Assembly (NCBI GenBank): GCA_016936535.1
Contig: JAFGXP010000017.1
Coordinates: 164,830-228,829 of the forward strand
Length of the DNA: 64,000 nt
Source: Thiotrichales bacterium
GTDB taxonomy: Bacteria; Pseudomonadota; Gammaproteobacteria; Thiomicrospirales; Thiomicrospiraceae
Direction: 5' to 3'
Under the pieces are notes generated by a model. It was not told the DNA's origin and ran no database searches. It was given only the letters and a program-made list of their open reading frames with translations. Within the stretch, counting starts at the first letter, position 1. Each line of letters begins with the position of its first letter. The translations under genes were made by a program, and so were the position numbers. Below are positions 36,683 to 46,307 of the stretch, in pieces.

Positions 36683-36699
36683 AGCAAAAGCGATACCAA
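36683..36699 (-). promoter_or_regulatory. Sigma54 promoter of the lytic transglycosylase gene
   Basis: The minus strand reads TTGGTATCGCTTTTGCT: GG and GC are separated by exactly ten bases, and the -12 box TTGCT is perfect. Transcription would start near 36672, 24 bases before the ATG, leaving room for the GGAGG site. Confidence 0.7.
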
Positions 36700-36772
36700 C
36701 TTCTTGAACCTACATCCGGTTTTATCCGGTTTTCATTCTGTCACTCACGCCTGCACCGCTGAATTGACACAA

Positions 36773-37801
36773 TCAACGCAAATAATCAAATAACGACATA
36801 CCATTCACGCGACTAAAGACCTGTTGCGCGAGTTGCAAAGCGTTTTGACTTTGGGTCAAATCGGTTACCCCCTGAACAATATCCGCATCCTCCAATTTGA
36901 TGCGGCGCTCTTCCAGGGCCACCTTAAATGACTCGCCTGCATCGAATTGCGCTTCAATCCGATTTTGTCGGCCACCAATTTCGGCGCGCACCTGAGTCAT
37001 CTGTCCAATGGAAGCATCCATATCCTCAATCACGCCAGCCGGGGGAGGATTGCCACTTTCCAGCGCTTTTTTAAATTCTACTAACACATTGAGGATATTG
37101 TGATCAACCCCTAACCCTTGGTAATCATAGGGATTTGGCCCTTCAATTCCAAACACCTTGTCACCGCTGTCGGTGATACGGACTCGACTCGGATCGCCTT
37201 GATCGTTGGGCGGCAATTGGTTATCACCATCAAAACCGATTTGCACAAAACGGCCGCCGTAGTTGGCTAGGGGATCGGCCACCGTGGTTGCCGGATTGCC
37301 ATTATCGGCATTTGGGCTGCCCACATAAGCGTAATAATCGGGGTTATTTGGGTCAACAATAAACGCCTGTTCTACATTCACACTGCCGCCAGCAAACAGT
37401 TTTTCACCATCAGAGTTGGTGTAATTCATCTGGTTGTATAGCTGCTGGATAATCTGTTCAACTTCTTTGGCTGTGGCTTGACGATCGCCGGCATTGTAAG
37501 TGTCGTTACTCATCTGAATGGCCAATTCACGAGCACGCTGAACATTGATAATCACATCATTAATCGCAGTTTCTTCTTGCTCAAGCTGAGATTTGGCATA
37601 GTCGCCATTTTTAGCAAACTGATCTATGGTGCTCAAAGTACGATTCAGCGCATGCACTTGGCTTAGACCCACCGGGTCATCACTCGGTGCATTGATTTTT
37701 TTTCCGGTGCTTAACTGCAACTGCGCATCCAAAACCGACTGTTGATGATTTTGAATCGACTGCAAACCTTGAGTATGAAATAAATGGGTTGAGATACGCA
37801 T
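36773..37801 (-). CDS. flgL: Hook-filament junction protein FlgL
   Basis: FlgL (HAP3) connects hook and filament. The 342-residue protein has a flagellin-like N-terminus (MRISTHLFHTQGLQSIQNHQ, then QLQLSTGKKINAPSDDPVGL) and C-terminal helix (TDLTQSQNALQLAQQVFSRV). The middle holds Asp/Asn/Gly/Pro-rich exposed loops (for example NADNGNPATTVADPLANYGG). It starts four bases after flgK, whose end provides AGAGGG as ribosome site. Confidence 0.95.
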   Translation of the reverse strand: MRISTHLFHTQGLQSIQNHQQSVLDAQLQLSTGKKINAPSDDPVGLSQVHALNRTLSTIDQFAKNGDYAKSQLEQEETAINDVIINVQRARELAIQMSNDTYNAGDRQATAKEVEQIIQQLYNQMNYTNSDGEKLFAGGSVNVEQAFIVDPNNPDYYAYVGSPNADNGNPATTVADPLANYGGRFVQIGFDGDNQLPPNDQGDPSRVRITDSGDKVFGIEGPNPYDYQGLGVDHNILNVLVEFKKALESGNPPPAGVIEDMDASIGQMTQVRAEIGGRQNRIEAQFDAGESFKVALEERRIKLEDADIVQGVTDLTQSQNALQLAQQVFSRVNGMSLFDYLR

Positions 37802-37805
37802 TCAA

Positions 37806-39629
37806 CTACCCTCTCACTGCGCCAAGCAGTGTTTGAAAAATGGATTGCGAGGTTGCAATAATTTGCGCCGACGCTTCATAAGCTTGTTGAAAACGAATCA
37901 AATTTGCCGCTTCTTCATCCAAGCTCACCCCAGAAAGTGATTCACGTTGGTTGAACATCTGCTGATAGACATTCTCTTGCGCACTGAGTTGAATTTCGGT
38001 ACCACGTACATAAGTTCCGACATTGGCTGCCATTTGCGAATAGCCACCCAACAGCGTGACACTGGGTTGATCATTGTCATCGGCTAACAACAGTTTGCGC
38101 GAAGCAAACCCAGCCATATTTGCGCTGTTCACATTGTCACCATAGGCAGCTGGAGCTGGCACTTCGTCTTCTAAAAAACCATCATTATTGGAATCTACAG
38201 GACTTTGTCCGCGGGCCGCAATCTGCTGCGGATCGCTCAAAGCCGTGCGAAATTGCTGCAAAATATCTTGATGAGGCTTCACCAAAAAGCGATCGCCATC
38301 GTTGTTTGGATGCGTGCTGAAATCAAACGCTAAACCGTCCACTTGATAAACCGATCCATTCACTGCACTGGGAACCAACGACTCACCGGTTTGATAATCG
38401 TAAAATTCGTAGCCGGCACCGGTAGCACGAATTTCATAAGTACGTGGTTTAAAATCGCCAATCTGTTGCAGCGCCCGATCCAAATAGGCATTTTTTTCAC
38501 CGTAGGTATCCGGCTCCGTAAGCGCATTAAAAGGCGGGGCACCATTTAAACCAGTCAGGCCAGTCGTATCTGGAGCAAAACGGACGCTGATTTGCGAACC
38601 ATCCGCCAAGCTTTCGGCACTTTTAATGACTTGAGCATTCAGAGGCTCAAACAGCGCTTGCCCAGATTCACCATTTAAGTCATAGCCCTGATAATGCTGC
38701 CAATTCATACTGGCCACCAAGCCGTTCAGAGTCATCCCCAATTCATTACGAGCAGGATCCAGCAGGTGATTACGAACATCTAGCACACCGCCTAATTCTC
38801 CGCCCGTAATCCGATCACTAATCAGGTGTTTTTGTCCACCGGTATTCAGATAGATTTCCAAACGATTTTCAAACGGAAACGGACTCGGTTCAGCCTGAAT
38901 TTGCGCGAGCTGATTCTCCACCAATAAGGGAATGTTGGCTGAACTGGTATAGATGGCAATTGAGCCGTTGGCTTGCGGGAATGTCTTAATATCAATATAA
39001 CCGCTGAGCTCTAAGATGGCTTGATCGCGTTGATCCAAAAGATCGTTGGGGGGCTGAACGCCATTATTGAAGCTGCTGTTTACCTGCTGATTAATTTGCT
39101 GAATGCTCGACAGACGCTCATTAATTTCAGTCATCAAACCGCCAATTTGGCCATTCAGTTGCGCTTCGGTATCGTCGAGCACCGTAGCGATGTTATTGAC
39201 GTGGGCTTGCAGACTATCAGCTTGATCAAGCAACAACTGGCGACTGGTCAGAGAGGTTGGATTGTTGGCGACCTCTTGCAGGCTATCAAAAAAGCGCTGC
39301 ATAAACGCTTGCACACCTTCATCATTGCTGGCAATCACCCCTTCCACCTGCTTGCCGAGAGACAGCTGCTGGTCATAACGGGCAACGGAAGCATTGGCAC
39401 TGTTCAGTTGCATCTGAATATAGTCCGATTGAATCCGTAAAATCGAATCCACTCGCGAGCCGCCGCCATAGAAACCCGCGCCAAATACCGTGGGCGTATT
39501 ACTGCTAATTTCGGCACGCTGTCGTGAGTAACCCTCGGTGGACACATTGGCCACGTTATGACTGGTAACATCCAGGGCACGCTTAAACGTATTGGCGGCT
39601 TGCGCGCCGATGGTCAACATATCTGCCAT
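37806..39629 (-). CDS. flgK: Hook-filament junction protein FlgK
   Basis: FlgK (HAP1) is the first junction protein on the hook. I use the ATG at 39629 (607 aa, MADMLTIGAQAANTFKRALD), preceded by AGAGGAAAG; a GTG eleven codons earlier has no ribosome site. The N-terminus contains DVTSHNVANVSTEGYSRQRA, and the C-terminus GVSLDEEAANLIRFQQAYEA and AQIIATSQSIFQTLLGAV, both standard. Confidence 0.96.
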   Translation of the reverse strand: MADMLTIGAQAANTFKRALDVTSHNVANVSTEGYSRQRAEISSNTPTVFGAGFYGGGSRVDSILRIQSDYIQMQLNSANASVARYDQQLSLGKQVEGVIASNDEGVQAFMQRFFDSLQEVANNPTSLTSRQLLLDQADSLQAHVNNIATVLDDTEAQLNGQIGGLMTEINERLSSIQQINQQVNSSFNNGVQPPNDLLDQRDQAILELSGYIDIKTFPQANGSIAIYTSSANIPLLVENQLAQIQAEPSPFPFENRLEIYLNTGGQKHLISDRITGGELGGVLDVRNHLLDPARNELGMTLNGLVASMNWQHYQGYDLNGESGQALFEPLNAQVIKSAESLADGSQISVRFAPDTTGLTGLNGAPPFNALTEPDTYGEKNAYLDRALQQIGDFKPRTYEIRATGAGYEFYDYQTGESLVPSAVNGSVYQVDGLAFDFSTHPNNDGDRFLVKPHQDILQQFRTALSDPQQIAARGQSPVDSNNDGFLEDEVPAPAAYGDNVNSANMAGFASRKLLLADDNDQPSVTLLGGYSQMAANVGTYVRGTEIQLSAQENVYQQMFNQRESLSGVSLDEEAANLIRFQQAYEASAQIIATSQSIFQTLLGAVRG

Positions 39630-39678
39630 GGTCTTTCCTCTCTTCCAGAATACCCATTCCACTCAAGCGTTCCAATCG

Positions 39679-40155
39679 TTAGCGCGATGGCAATGCGCGC
39701 AGTGCTAAATGGCCCTGCGTGCTTAGAATCTTGTCAGCGGTGTCTTCTGTTTGCTGTTTTGCGGCCTGCTCGGCACGCAGCTGATGATACGCTTGCGGGC
39801 TGTAAATTTGTTCAATTTTGGGGGCCAGCTGCTCTACGATACTATCGGCCAAGCCCAAAGAACCTTTAGCCGATAAATTCTGTGCTAATTGCGAATCGTG
39901 CCAATCTTTAAAAAAATCCCCTTGTCCACCGTCCAACCAACCCTCGTCAAAAGAAACCTTACGCGCTTGTTGCATAATTTGCTGCAAAAACAGTGCTTCA
40001 AATTGTTCTGCGACAGGCCGTAAAGCCTCTCTTGGACTTTGTTGCGCTTGGGCGCGCAAGGCATTGAATGCCTTTGCATCCGCCACATTCAATGCCTGCT
40101 GACGCGCGTTTTGTAAACGGTCACTGGCCACATCCAGCGTAATCCTATCACTCAT
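39679..40155 (-). CDS. flgJ: Rod cap protein FlgJ, single-domain form
   Basis: FlgJ caps the growing rod. This 158-residue protein covers only the N-terminal rod-binding domain (EQFEALFLQQIMQQARKVSF, then LDGGQGDFFKDWHDSQLAQN, then GLADSIVEQL). The C-terminal glucosaminidase domain present in enterobacterial and Pseudomonas FlgJ (300-400 residues) is absent, so wall hydrolysis must come from another enzyme. GAGGAG precedes the ATG. Confidence 0.93.
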   Translation of the reverse strand: MSDRITLDVASDRLQNARQQALNVADAKAFNALRAQAQQSPREALRPVAEQFEALFLQQIMQQARKVSFDEGWLDGGQGDFFKDWHDSQLAQNLSAKGSLGLADSIVEQLAPKIEQIYSPQAYHQLRAEQAAKQQTEDTADKILSTQGHLALRALPSR

Positions 40156-40183
40156 GTTTCGCTCCTCAAGACACCACTCACGT

Positions 40184-41278
40184 TCAAATAATCATCAATT
40201 CCGCTTTGAGTGCCCCAGATTGTTTAAGCGCTTCTAAAATGGCCACCAAATCGCCTGGGGCGGCACCAACTTTATTTACCGCCTGCACAATATCGTTCAA
40301 TGAGACGCCCTTCGGAAACTGGAACATCCGCCCACTGCCCTGCTCGACTTGAACCCCACTGTTTGGCGTCACGGCAGTATTTCCGCCTGCCAGTGCATTG
40401 GGTTGGCTAATCTCCAAATCCTCACTGATTTTAACGGTTAAACCGCCGTGGGTGACGGCCGCTGGGCTAACAGTGACATGTTGACTGATAACGACAGTTC
40501 CCGTACGCGAGTTAACAATAATCCGCGCCGCCGCATCTCCCATCGCCACTTCCATGTTTTCCAACAGCGACAAAAAGGCGACCCGCTGATTGGGGTCACG
40601 CGGGGCCATCACTTCAACGGTCTCAGCATCTAATGCGCGAGCCGTTCCCGCGCCCAACTGCTCGTTAACGGTGTTGACTAAATTGGTGGCCGTGGTGAAG
40701 TCGGCGTTTTTCAGGTTTAGCTTAATGGTGTTACCCAACTCAAAGCCGGTTTTAACCGTTTGCTCAACCATCGCCCCATTCGGAATCCGCCCGACACTGG
40801 GCACATTAATGGTAATCCGCGAGCCGTCGGCACCACTGGCATCCAATCCACCGACGACCAAATTGCCTTGTGCCAGAGCATAGACATTTCCGTCCACCCC
40901 TTTTAAGGGCGTCAACAACAAGGTTCCGCCACGCAGACTTTTCGCATTGCCCAGCGAGGAAACGGTAATGTCGATTCGTTGGCCTGATTTCGCAAAGGCG
41001 GGCAATTCGGCATGAACCGCCACAGCAGCGATGTTTTTAGCGTTGGTTTTGACGCCATCCGGCACTTTGATTCCAAATTTACTGAGCATACTCAACAGAC
41101 TTTGCTCAGCAAAAGGCGTTTTATCACCCGAACCGTTTAAACCAACAACCAGACCATAGCCGACCAGCTGGTTTGCGCGCACCCCAGAAACATTGGCGAT
41201 GTCTTTGACCCTTTCGGCATAACTAAACGAACTCCAGGTCATCAATCCAATCAGTAACCATCTACCTAAATGCACCAT
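40184..41278 (-). CDS. flgI: Flagellar P-ring protein FlgI
   Basis: FlgI forms the periplasmic P ring. The ATG at 41278 follows GGAGGAGTT, giving 364 residues; longer in-frame readings to 41338 are not needed. A signal peptide (1-21, ending SYA) precedes the mature start [20 protein letters not shown], followed by [11 protein letters not shown] and [19 protein letters not shown]. The end [20 protein letters not shown] is the family ending. Confidence 0.97.
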   Translation of the reverse strand: MVHLGRWLLIGLMTWSSFSYAERVKDIANVSGVRANQLVGYGLVVGLNGSGDKTPFAEQSLLSMLSKFGIKVPDGVKTNAKNIAAVAVHAELPAFAKSGQRIDITVSSLGNAKSLRGGTLLLTPLKGVDGNVYALAQGNLVVGGLDASGADGSRITINVPSVGRIPNGAMVEQTVKTGFELGNTIKLNLKNADFTTATNLVNTVNEQLGAGTARALDAETVEVMAPRDPNQRVAFLSLLENMEVAMGDAAARIIVNSRTGTVVISQHVTVSPAAVTHGGLTVKISEDLEISQPNALAGGNTAVTPNSGVQVEQGSGRMFQFPKGVSLNDIVQAVNKVGAAPGDLVAILEALKQSGALKAELMII

Positions 41279-41366
41279 AACTCCTCCGAATCTGCTTTTG
41301 CAGACCATCAATCGGCTTCTTTCAAGCAACAACAGCAAACTTTGCGCCAGCTTCTGAAATCAACGA

Positions 41367-42089
41367 TCAGAAAGGCCAGTACTTGCTCAACCATTGCGTA
41401 GCCGCCCCAGCCCGTGCGGTATTGCCGGTCATACCGACATCTTTATAAACCAAGCGAACATCCGCGACTTTGGTCGAAGAAATAGTATTATCCGGTTGAA
41501 TGTCCTCGGGACGAATAATCCCCGCAAACTGGACGACTTCGTCACCGTCATGCAAGGTAATCCATTTTTCTCCGCGAATCACCAGGTTACCATTCGGAAT
41601 CACCTCAACCACGGTGACGGCAATGGACCCGCTTAAAGTCGAATTTTGCTTCACATCACTTTTACCGGCAAAGGCACCGTTTGAACCATAGCCCAGCCCT
41701 AGACCAACTACTGGCGATGTGACCGCATCAACGACATTCCCCAGCGCTCCCCGTGGGGTGGTCACACTGATTGGTGCGCTGATGCCAAAATCTTGACTGT
41801 TGGATTTATCGTATTTGGCTTCATCTTTTTTATTGGCCGACATACGTTCATCCAACGCAATGGTAATGATGTCTCCAACTCGATGCGCGCGAGCATCGTC
41901 AAAAAGGGTCATGGCCCCAACTTGGTAGAGTGAACCATTATTGGGTTGCTGTGGCTGAGGAATATTGACCGGATAAGTTGGCTCATAGTTGAGCGTTTGG
42001 TGGCGCTCTGGTGTTGAATTACAACCGTTCAAAGTTAAGATTACCAACCCGACTAAGGCAAATCGGTTTGTTATGGAATGCAGCGTCAT
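41367..42089 (-). CDS. flgH: Flagellar L-ring lipoprotein FlgH
   Basis: FlgH is the outer-membrane L-ring lipoprotein. The 240-residue precursor has a lipobox LNGC with Cys23. The mature part contains GSLYQVGAMTLFDDARAHRV, GDIITIALDE, and the C-terminal TISSTKVADVRLVYKDVGMT with WLSKYWPF at the end. A strong AGGAGG precedes the ATG. Confidence 0.97.
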   Translation of the reverse strand: MTLHSITNRFALVGLVILTLNGCNSTPERHQTLNYEPTYPVNIPQPQQPNNGSLYQVGAMTLFDDARAHRVGDIITIALDERMSANKKDEAKYDKSNSQDFGISAPISVTTPRGALGNVVDAVTSPVVGLGLGYGSNGAFAGKSDVKQNSTLSGSIAVTVVEVIPNGNLVIRGEKWITLHDGDEVVQFAGIIRPEDIQPDNTISSTKVADVRLVYKDVGMTGNTARAGAATQWLSKYWPF

Positions 42090-42113
42090 GGCGCCTCCTC
42101 TTTCACGTTAGAG

Positions 42114-42905
42114 TTAGGTATTGTTATTGAGGTATTGCATCATGCCATTGGCAGCGGAAATGGCTTTGGAGTTCATCTCATAGGTGCGTTGCGCTTCAAT
42201 CATGCCAATGAGTTCTTCTACCGTGTTGACATTAGACGCTTCGAGCGCACCCTGCAGAACCGAACCGGCTTCAGCGGTATCCGGATTATTAATGTTAGGC
42301 GCGCCACTGGCGGTGGTTTCCGCATAGAAGTTCTTACCCAGCGATTCCAAACCGGCGGGGTTGATAAAGGTCGCTAATTCAAGCTGTCCAACCTGATTTT
42401 GCTGCACATTACCAGGCTGCGAGACAAATACTGCGCCATCACCGGTAATGGAAATTTCGGTGGCGTCTTGCGGAATATTGATATTGGGCTCCAGTAAGAA
42501 ACCGGATGAGGTAACCAAATCACCATTTTGGTTGACCTCAAAGGAGCCGTCGCGGGTGTACATCAAGTTCCCTTCTTGATCCAACACCTGAAAAAAACCC
42601 TTGCCTTCAATGGCCAAATCCAACTGGTTATCGGTCACCATCATATTGCCTTGGGTGTGAATTTTCTGCACCCCAATCGCTTTGACCCCGGTTCCCAACT
42701 GCAAACCAGAGGGCAGAGTATTAGCTTCATCCTGCGTAGCCTGTGCTCCTGGCTGCCGAACATTTTGATAAATCAAATCATTAAACTCGGCTCGTCCGGT
42801 TTTAAATCCGTAAGTATTGGCGTTCGCCAAGTTATTAGAAATCGCTGCCAAACGAAACTGCTGAGCTTCTAGGCCGGTTTTGGCAATATAGAGCGCATGA
42901 TTCAT
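42114..42905 (-). CDS. flgG: Distal rod protein FlgG
   Basis: FlgG is the distal rod protein. The 263-residue sequence has MNHALYIAKTGLEAQQFRLA followed by ISNNLANANTYGFKTGRAEF, and the C-terminal GALEASNVNTVEELIGMIEA and QRTYEMNSKAISAANGMMQY, all characteristic. AAGGAG precedes the ATG. The gene follows flgF by 18 bases. Confidence 0.97.
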   Translation of the reverse strand: MNHALYIAKTGLEAQQFRLAAISNNLANANTYGFKTGRAEFNDLIYQNVRQPGAQATQDEANTLPSGLQLGTGVKAIGVQKIHTQGNMMVTDNQLDLAIEGKGFFQVLDQEGNLMYTRDGSFEVNQNGDLVTSSGFLLEPNINIPQDATEISITGDGAVFVSQPGNVQQNQVGQLELATFINPAGLESLGKNFYAETTASGAPNINNPDTAEAGSVLQGALEASNVNTVEELIGMIEAQRTYEMNSKAISAANGMMQYLNNNT

Positions 42906-42923
42906 AGTCTTAACTCCTTAAAA

Positions 42924-43667
42924 TTAACGAACGGACAAGAGCGAGTCGGATTTTTGCGCGTGGTTTTTACTGGTTTCCATCATCTTGACCTGCAATTCAT
43001 ATTTACGTTGCAATGACAGCATTTCAACCAACGCTTCTGCACTGTTGACGTTACTGGTTTCTAAAGCACCACTCACCACGCTAATATTGGCCTGCCCCAA
43101 CTCTGCGGCGCCTTCACGTAAGCGACTCAAACCATCCAAACCTTTATATAACTGCTGAACATCCGGCTCGACTAGGCGCAGACGATCCAAAACGACCAGC
43201 TGATTGCTTTGCCCATCCGCAGGCACAAATGACAAGGTGCCATCGTCGCCAATGGCAATGCTTTTATAGGGCGGCACATTCACCGGCACACCGGCTTCAT
43301 TCAGAATGGGGTGACCCGCAACGGTGACCAAATCGCCATTTTCCAATACTTGTAAACTGGCCGTACGAACATAGGCTTCATCACCGCGTGGCGTTTGAAT
43401 CGCCATAAAACCGCGATTGTGCGTCACCACATCCAAATCCCGCCCTGTCACTTTTATGGCACCGGCAGAATAATCGGTCGCGGGTCTCTCATCCAATGCA
43501 TAGGCTCGGCTGTGTTGTCCAGGCCCTTCCACATGCTGAGCGCGGAAAATATTGAAATCTTTTTTAAAACCGTCGGTATTGGCATTGGCAAGGTTATTCG
43601 TATTATTGGCTTGGGCAAACATCACCTCTTTGGCCCCACTCATGGCGACATATAACATCCGATCCAT
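42924..43667 (-). CDS. flgF: Proximal rod protein FlgF
   Basis: FlgF is a proximal rod protein. I use the ATG at 43667 (247 aa, MDRMLYVAMSGAKEVMFAQA), which has AAGGAG seven bases upstream; the open frame to 43781 runs through a promoter and a terminator. The C-terminus has GALETSNVNSAEALVEMLSL. It is the first gene of the flgFGHIJKL unit with a sigma54 promoter about 80 bases upstream. Confidence 0.96.
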   Translation of the reverse strand: MDRMLYVAMSGAKEVMFAQANNTNNLANANTDGFKKDFNIFRAQHVEGPGQHSRAYALDERPATDYSAGAIKVTGRDLDVVTHNRGFMAIQTPRGDEAYVRTASLQVLENGDLVTVAGHPILNEAGVPVNVPPYKSIAIGDDGTLSFVPADGQSNQLVVLDRLRLVEPDVQQLYKGLDGLSRLREGAAELGQANISVVSGALETSNVNSAEALVEMLSLQRKYELQVKMMETSKNHAQKSDSLLSVR

Positions 43668-43743
43668 CTTGTTGCTCCTTAGACTGGCGACACGATGCGT
43701 CAGTATTGAAAAGATTAAAGCAAGCGCCTTTGCGGTTAACCTT

Positions 43744-43760
43744 AGCAGGCACCGTGCCAA
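43744..43760 (-). promoter_or_regulatory. Sigma54 promoter of flgFGHIJKL
   Basis: The minus strand reads TTGGCACGGTGCCTGCT. The -24 box TGGCACG is perfect and GC stands exactly ten bases after GG. The predicted start is near 43733, 66 bases upstream of flgF and downstream of the flgE terminator. Confidence 0.82.
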
Positions 43761-43780
43761 CTTATAGAAGAGAAGTGACA

Positions 43781-43809
43781 AACAAAAAAGCCGGCAGAAA
43801 TTGCCGGCT
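43781..43809 (-). terminator. Rho-independent terminator after flgE
   Basis: On the minus strand AGCCGGCA and TGCCGGCT form an 8-bp stem followed by six T and GTTT. It separates the flgBCDE and flgF-L transcription units. Confidence 0.9.
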
Positions 43810-43830
43810 CGATTGCTCGCTTTAACATTA

Positions 43831-45468
43831 TTAAAGCTGAAGTATCGTCTGCGTTAACTGCTGCGAGGTTGAGATAACCTGTGCAGAGGCTTGGTAAGTA
43901 CGTTGCGTCTGAATCATATTGACCAACTCGCCCGCCACATCCACATTGGAATATTCCAAAGAACCCGCATTAATTGAGCCAAAGCCGGCATTCTGAGGGG
44001 TTCCTAATTGCACAGTTCCAGACCCAAAGGATTCTGCATAGGTTTGACCGCCCAATTTGGTCATGGCATTTTTATCGGTAAAATTCGCCAGGGCAATCTG
44101 GGCGACCGGTACCGAACGGCCATTTGAATAACGCGCTTCAATCACTCCGTCCAAACCGGTATTCAAACCAATCAAGTCCCCAGTTGAATACCCATTTTGC
44201 GTCACGCCTCGTAGGTTATTAGAGCCAGCAAATTGCGTCATATCGTTAAAATCCAACGAAATTTGGAAGTTATTGGCTACCGTGGTTGGGCCACCCAGTG
44301 GATCGGTTGCCCCAGTGAGCGGATTATCAATTACAAAATTCAAAGTTGGTTGGCCAGAGGTAGGCGTTCCGACTTTGGTCCAGCCAGCGACATCGCTTAA
44401 ATCGACAGCAAGGTCATCGGTTAGCGCAGCATTAAGCAAATCTTTATTCGCTGCGCCCGTTGCCAGATTAGGGTCGCCTGCTGCCGCTTTATAATCGACA
44501 GGTTGATAGGCCCCTAAATATTGACCATTGGTGTCAAAACGCAACTCATAAACTTGGCCAGCGGCTTGAACCCCAGCCCCGTTATCGGGTTTTGGCGTGC
44601 CGTCTGGGTTGGCTAAATGGCCGGTAATCTTACCTTGCGCATCCGTTACGGTATATTGCACCAACCAAGAGGTGTATTTGACACCCGCGCCCGGAGCGAC
44701 CAGATCGCCATCCGCATTGGTCGCTGAAGCGGCTTGATCGACGACATCACGCTTATAGTAAGAAACATTCAAGCTGTGCTCACCACCCAAGCTATCGTAG
44801 ATGGGTTTTTTGGTCGTAAAATCAGGGAAGCCTGCATAAGGCCCCGCAAGCGCTTCTGGGAACAGTAACTGCTGCAAGCTGCCGGTTGATCCAACCGAGC
44901 TGTCGGTTGCAGCGGTACCATCATTAATCCCACCTAGGTCAAAATTCACGCCCACTTCGCCATTCAAGTTGATATCAAATTTCATTTCATCGGTGGCTTT
45001 CGGTGTTTTATTTAATTCATCTAAATCGATTGACGACAAACTCGTATCGAACACCGGATTGGTCTCTGTTGACAGGGTTGAGTTTAAGTTATACCCCAAA
45101 ACCTTGTTCCCACCTTGATCCGTGAGAAAACCGTCTTTATCCAGTTTAAAAGAGCCGTTTCGAGTATAGATGTTGTCATAACGACCGCTGATGTCTTGCA
45201 GCACAAAAAAGCCTTCGCCATCAATCGCCATATCCAATTCACGACCAGTGCCTGCAATCGTGCCTTGACTGAAATCTTGGGTAATTGAATCAACGCGCAC
45301 CCCATTTCCTGGTGACGTTTGCGCGCCTGAGAAAAGATCGGCAAATTCCGCACGCGAGCTTTTAAAGCCAACCGTCTGGGAGTTCGCCAGGTTATTCGAA
45401 ATCACTCCCAAACCGTTTGAAGCTGCGTTAATTCCACTCAGTGCGTTTAAGTCGTAAGCGACACCCAT
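43831..45468 (-). CDS. flgE: Flagellar hook protein FlgE
   Basis: FlgE is the hook subunit. The 545-residue protein has the rod-hook N-terminus ALSGINAASNGLGVISNNLA and [20 protein letters not shown] and the C-terminal GSLEYSNVDVAGELVNMIQT with YQASAQVISTSQQL. It is longer than enterobacterial FlgE (about 400), with extra surface domains between residues 150 and 400. AAGGAG precedes the ATG. It has its own sigma54 promoter in addition to that of flgB. Confidence 0.96.
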   Translation of the reverse strand: MGVAYDLNALSGINAASNGLGVISNNLANSQTVGFKSSRAEFADLFSGAQTSPGNGVRVDSITQDFSQGTIAGTGRELDMAIDGEGFFVLQDISGRYDNIYTRNGSFKLDKDGFLTDQGGNKVLGYNLNSTLSTETNPVFDTSLSSIDLDELNKTPKATDEMKFDINLNGEVGVNFDLGGINDGTAATDSSVGSTGSLQQLLFPEALAGPYAGFPDFTTKKPIYDSLGGEHSLNVSYYKRDVVDQAASATNADGDLVAPGAGVKYTSWLVQYTVTDAQGKITGHLANPDGTPKPDNGAGVQAAGQVYELRFDTNGQYLGAYQPVDYKAAAGDPNLATGAANKDLLNAALTDDLAVDLSDVAGWTKVGTPTSGQPTLNFVIDNPLTGATDPLGGPTTVANNFQISLDFNDMTQFAGSNNLRGVTQNGYSTGDLIGLNTGLDGVIEARYSNGRSVPVAQIALANFTDKNAMTKLGGQTYAESFGSGTVQLGTPQNAGFGSINAGSLEYSNVDVAGELVNMIQTQRTYQASAQVISTSQQLTQTILQL

Positions 45469-45493
45469 GATGTTTCTCCTTGTGTGTGCAAGA

Positions 45494-45512
45494 CCTCAGT
45501 TTCACGCTGAGG
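45494..45512. repeat. Hairpin in the flgE leader
   Basis: CCTCAG and CTGAGG form a 6-bp stem around a seven-base loop, 26 bases before the flgE ATG and downstream of the predicted flgE transcription start. It could affect mRNA stability; no T-run follows on the minus strand. Confidence 0.4.
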
Positions 45513-45556
45513 CCGTAAAATTGCGAAATTTGTAAATTGAATCTTAAAGAGTGTTA

Positions 45557-45573
45557 AGCAATTGCAAGGCCAA
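45557..45573 (-). promoter_or_regulatory. Sigma54 promoter of flgE
   Basis: The minus strand reads TTGGCCTTGCAATTGCT: GG and GC are ten bases apart and the -12 box TTGCT is perfect. It lies between flgD and flgE, about 78 bases before the predicted flgE start codon when counted from its transcription start. Confidence 0.68.
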
Positions 45574-45592
45574 GTTTTACCGTTTTAACCGT

Positions 45593-46282
45593 TTAGCCGC
45601 TAATTTCACGAACCTTATCCATACCAACCCTTTCACCGGTAGCAAGGGTCACGGTAACCGAGCTGTCACTGTTGATAGCAACCGCATTGACTCGCGATGG
45701 CACAATGGTTTCAATCATCTGAATTTCGCCATTTTCATCGGTACCGTAAGCGGTCAGGCTATAAACCCCAGAAGGATTCAGGATGCCATTTTCACTTTTT
45801 CCATCCCAATTCAAGCCCTTTTCGCCTGCCGCCAAATCATCTAAAAACAACTGTTTGACCATTCCGCTGCTATCGCCAATCACCACAGATACATCCTTAA
45901 GTGGCTGAGTCAAGTTCAAACGAAACGGCGAAGTCGTGCCAGCAGTGTGCGAGAAATCATTGCCGCTTACTTGGACATTTTTGCCGATCATCGATGCGGC
46001 TTGCATGGTTTGCATACTCTGAAAGCTGCTGGTCATTGCCAGAATCGATTCATTCATTTTGACAGTCGCTTCCAGCTGACTCATTTGGGTTAAATCGGTG
46101 ACAAAATTAGTAGGATCCATCGGTTTGGAAGGGTCTTGATTTTGCAACTGTATCGTCAGCAAACGCAAAAAATCTTGTTGCCCCATCACTTGGCTCGGTG
46201 CCGCCGCTTTGCTGTTGCCAGCTTGCTGCATGGCTTTGAGATAGTCACCGTTTTTTTCGGTCGTAATGCTAAAGTCTGCCAT
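45593..46282 (-). CDS. flgD: Hook cap / hook assembly protein FlgD
   Basis: FlgD is the scaffold on which the hook grows. The 229-residue protein has QVMGQQDFLRLLTIQLQNQD, PSKPMDPTNFVTDLTQMSQL, and a C-terminal Ig-like/tudor part with PSGVYSLTAYGTDENGE. TTAGGAG precedes the ATG. It lies between flgC and flgE as usual. Confidence 0.96.
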   Translation of the reverse strand: MADFSITTEKNGDYLKAMQQAGNSKAAAPSQVMGQQDFLRLLTIQLQNQDPSKPMDPTNFVTDLTQMSQLEATVKMNESILAMTSSFQSMQTMQAASMIGKNVQVSGNDFSHTAGTTSPFRLNLTQPLKDVSVVIGDSSGMVKQLFLDDLAAGEKGLNWDGKSENGILNPSGVYSLTAYGTDENGEIQMIETIVPSRVNAVAINSDSSVTVTLATGERVGMDKVREISG

Positions 46283-46307
46283 TGAGAGAATCTCCTAAAA
46301 ATGTGGG

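Noticed and set aside
36714..36736. Repeated TCCGGTTTTA downstream of flgL
   Set aside because: Only two short copies and no T-run after a stem; too little to call a repeat element or terminator.
44273..44494. Open frames antisense to flagellar genes (many on the plus strand, 60-196 codons)
   Set aside because: They lie within well-conserved genes, lack ribosome sites and have odd compositions; they are shadows of the coding strand.
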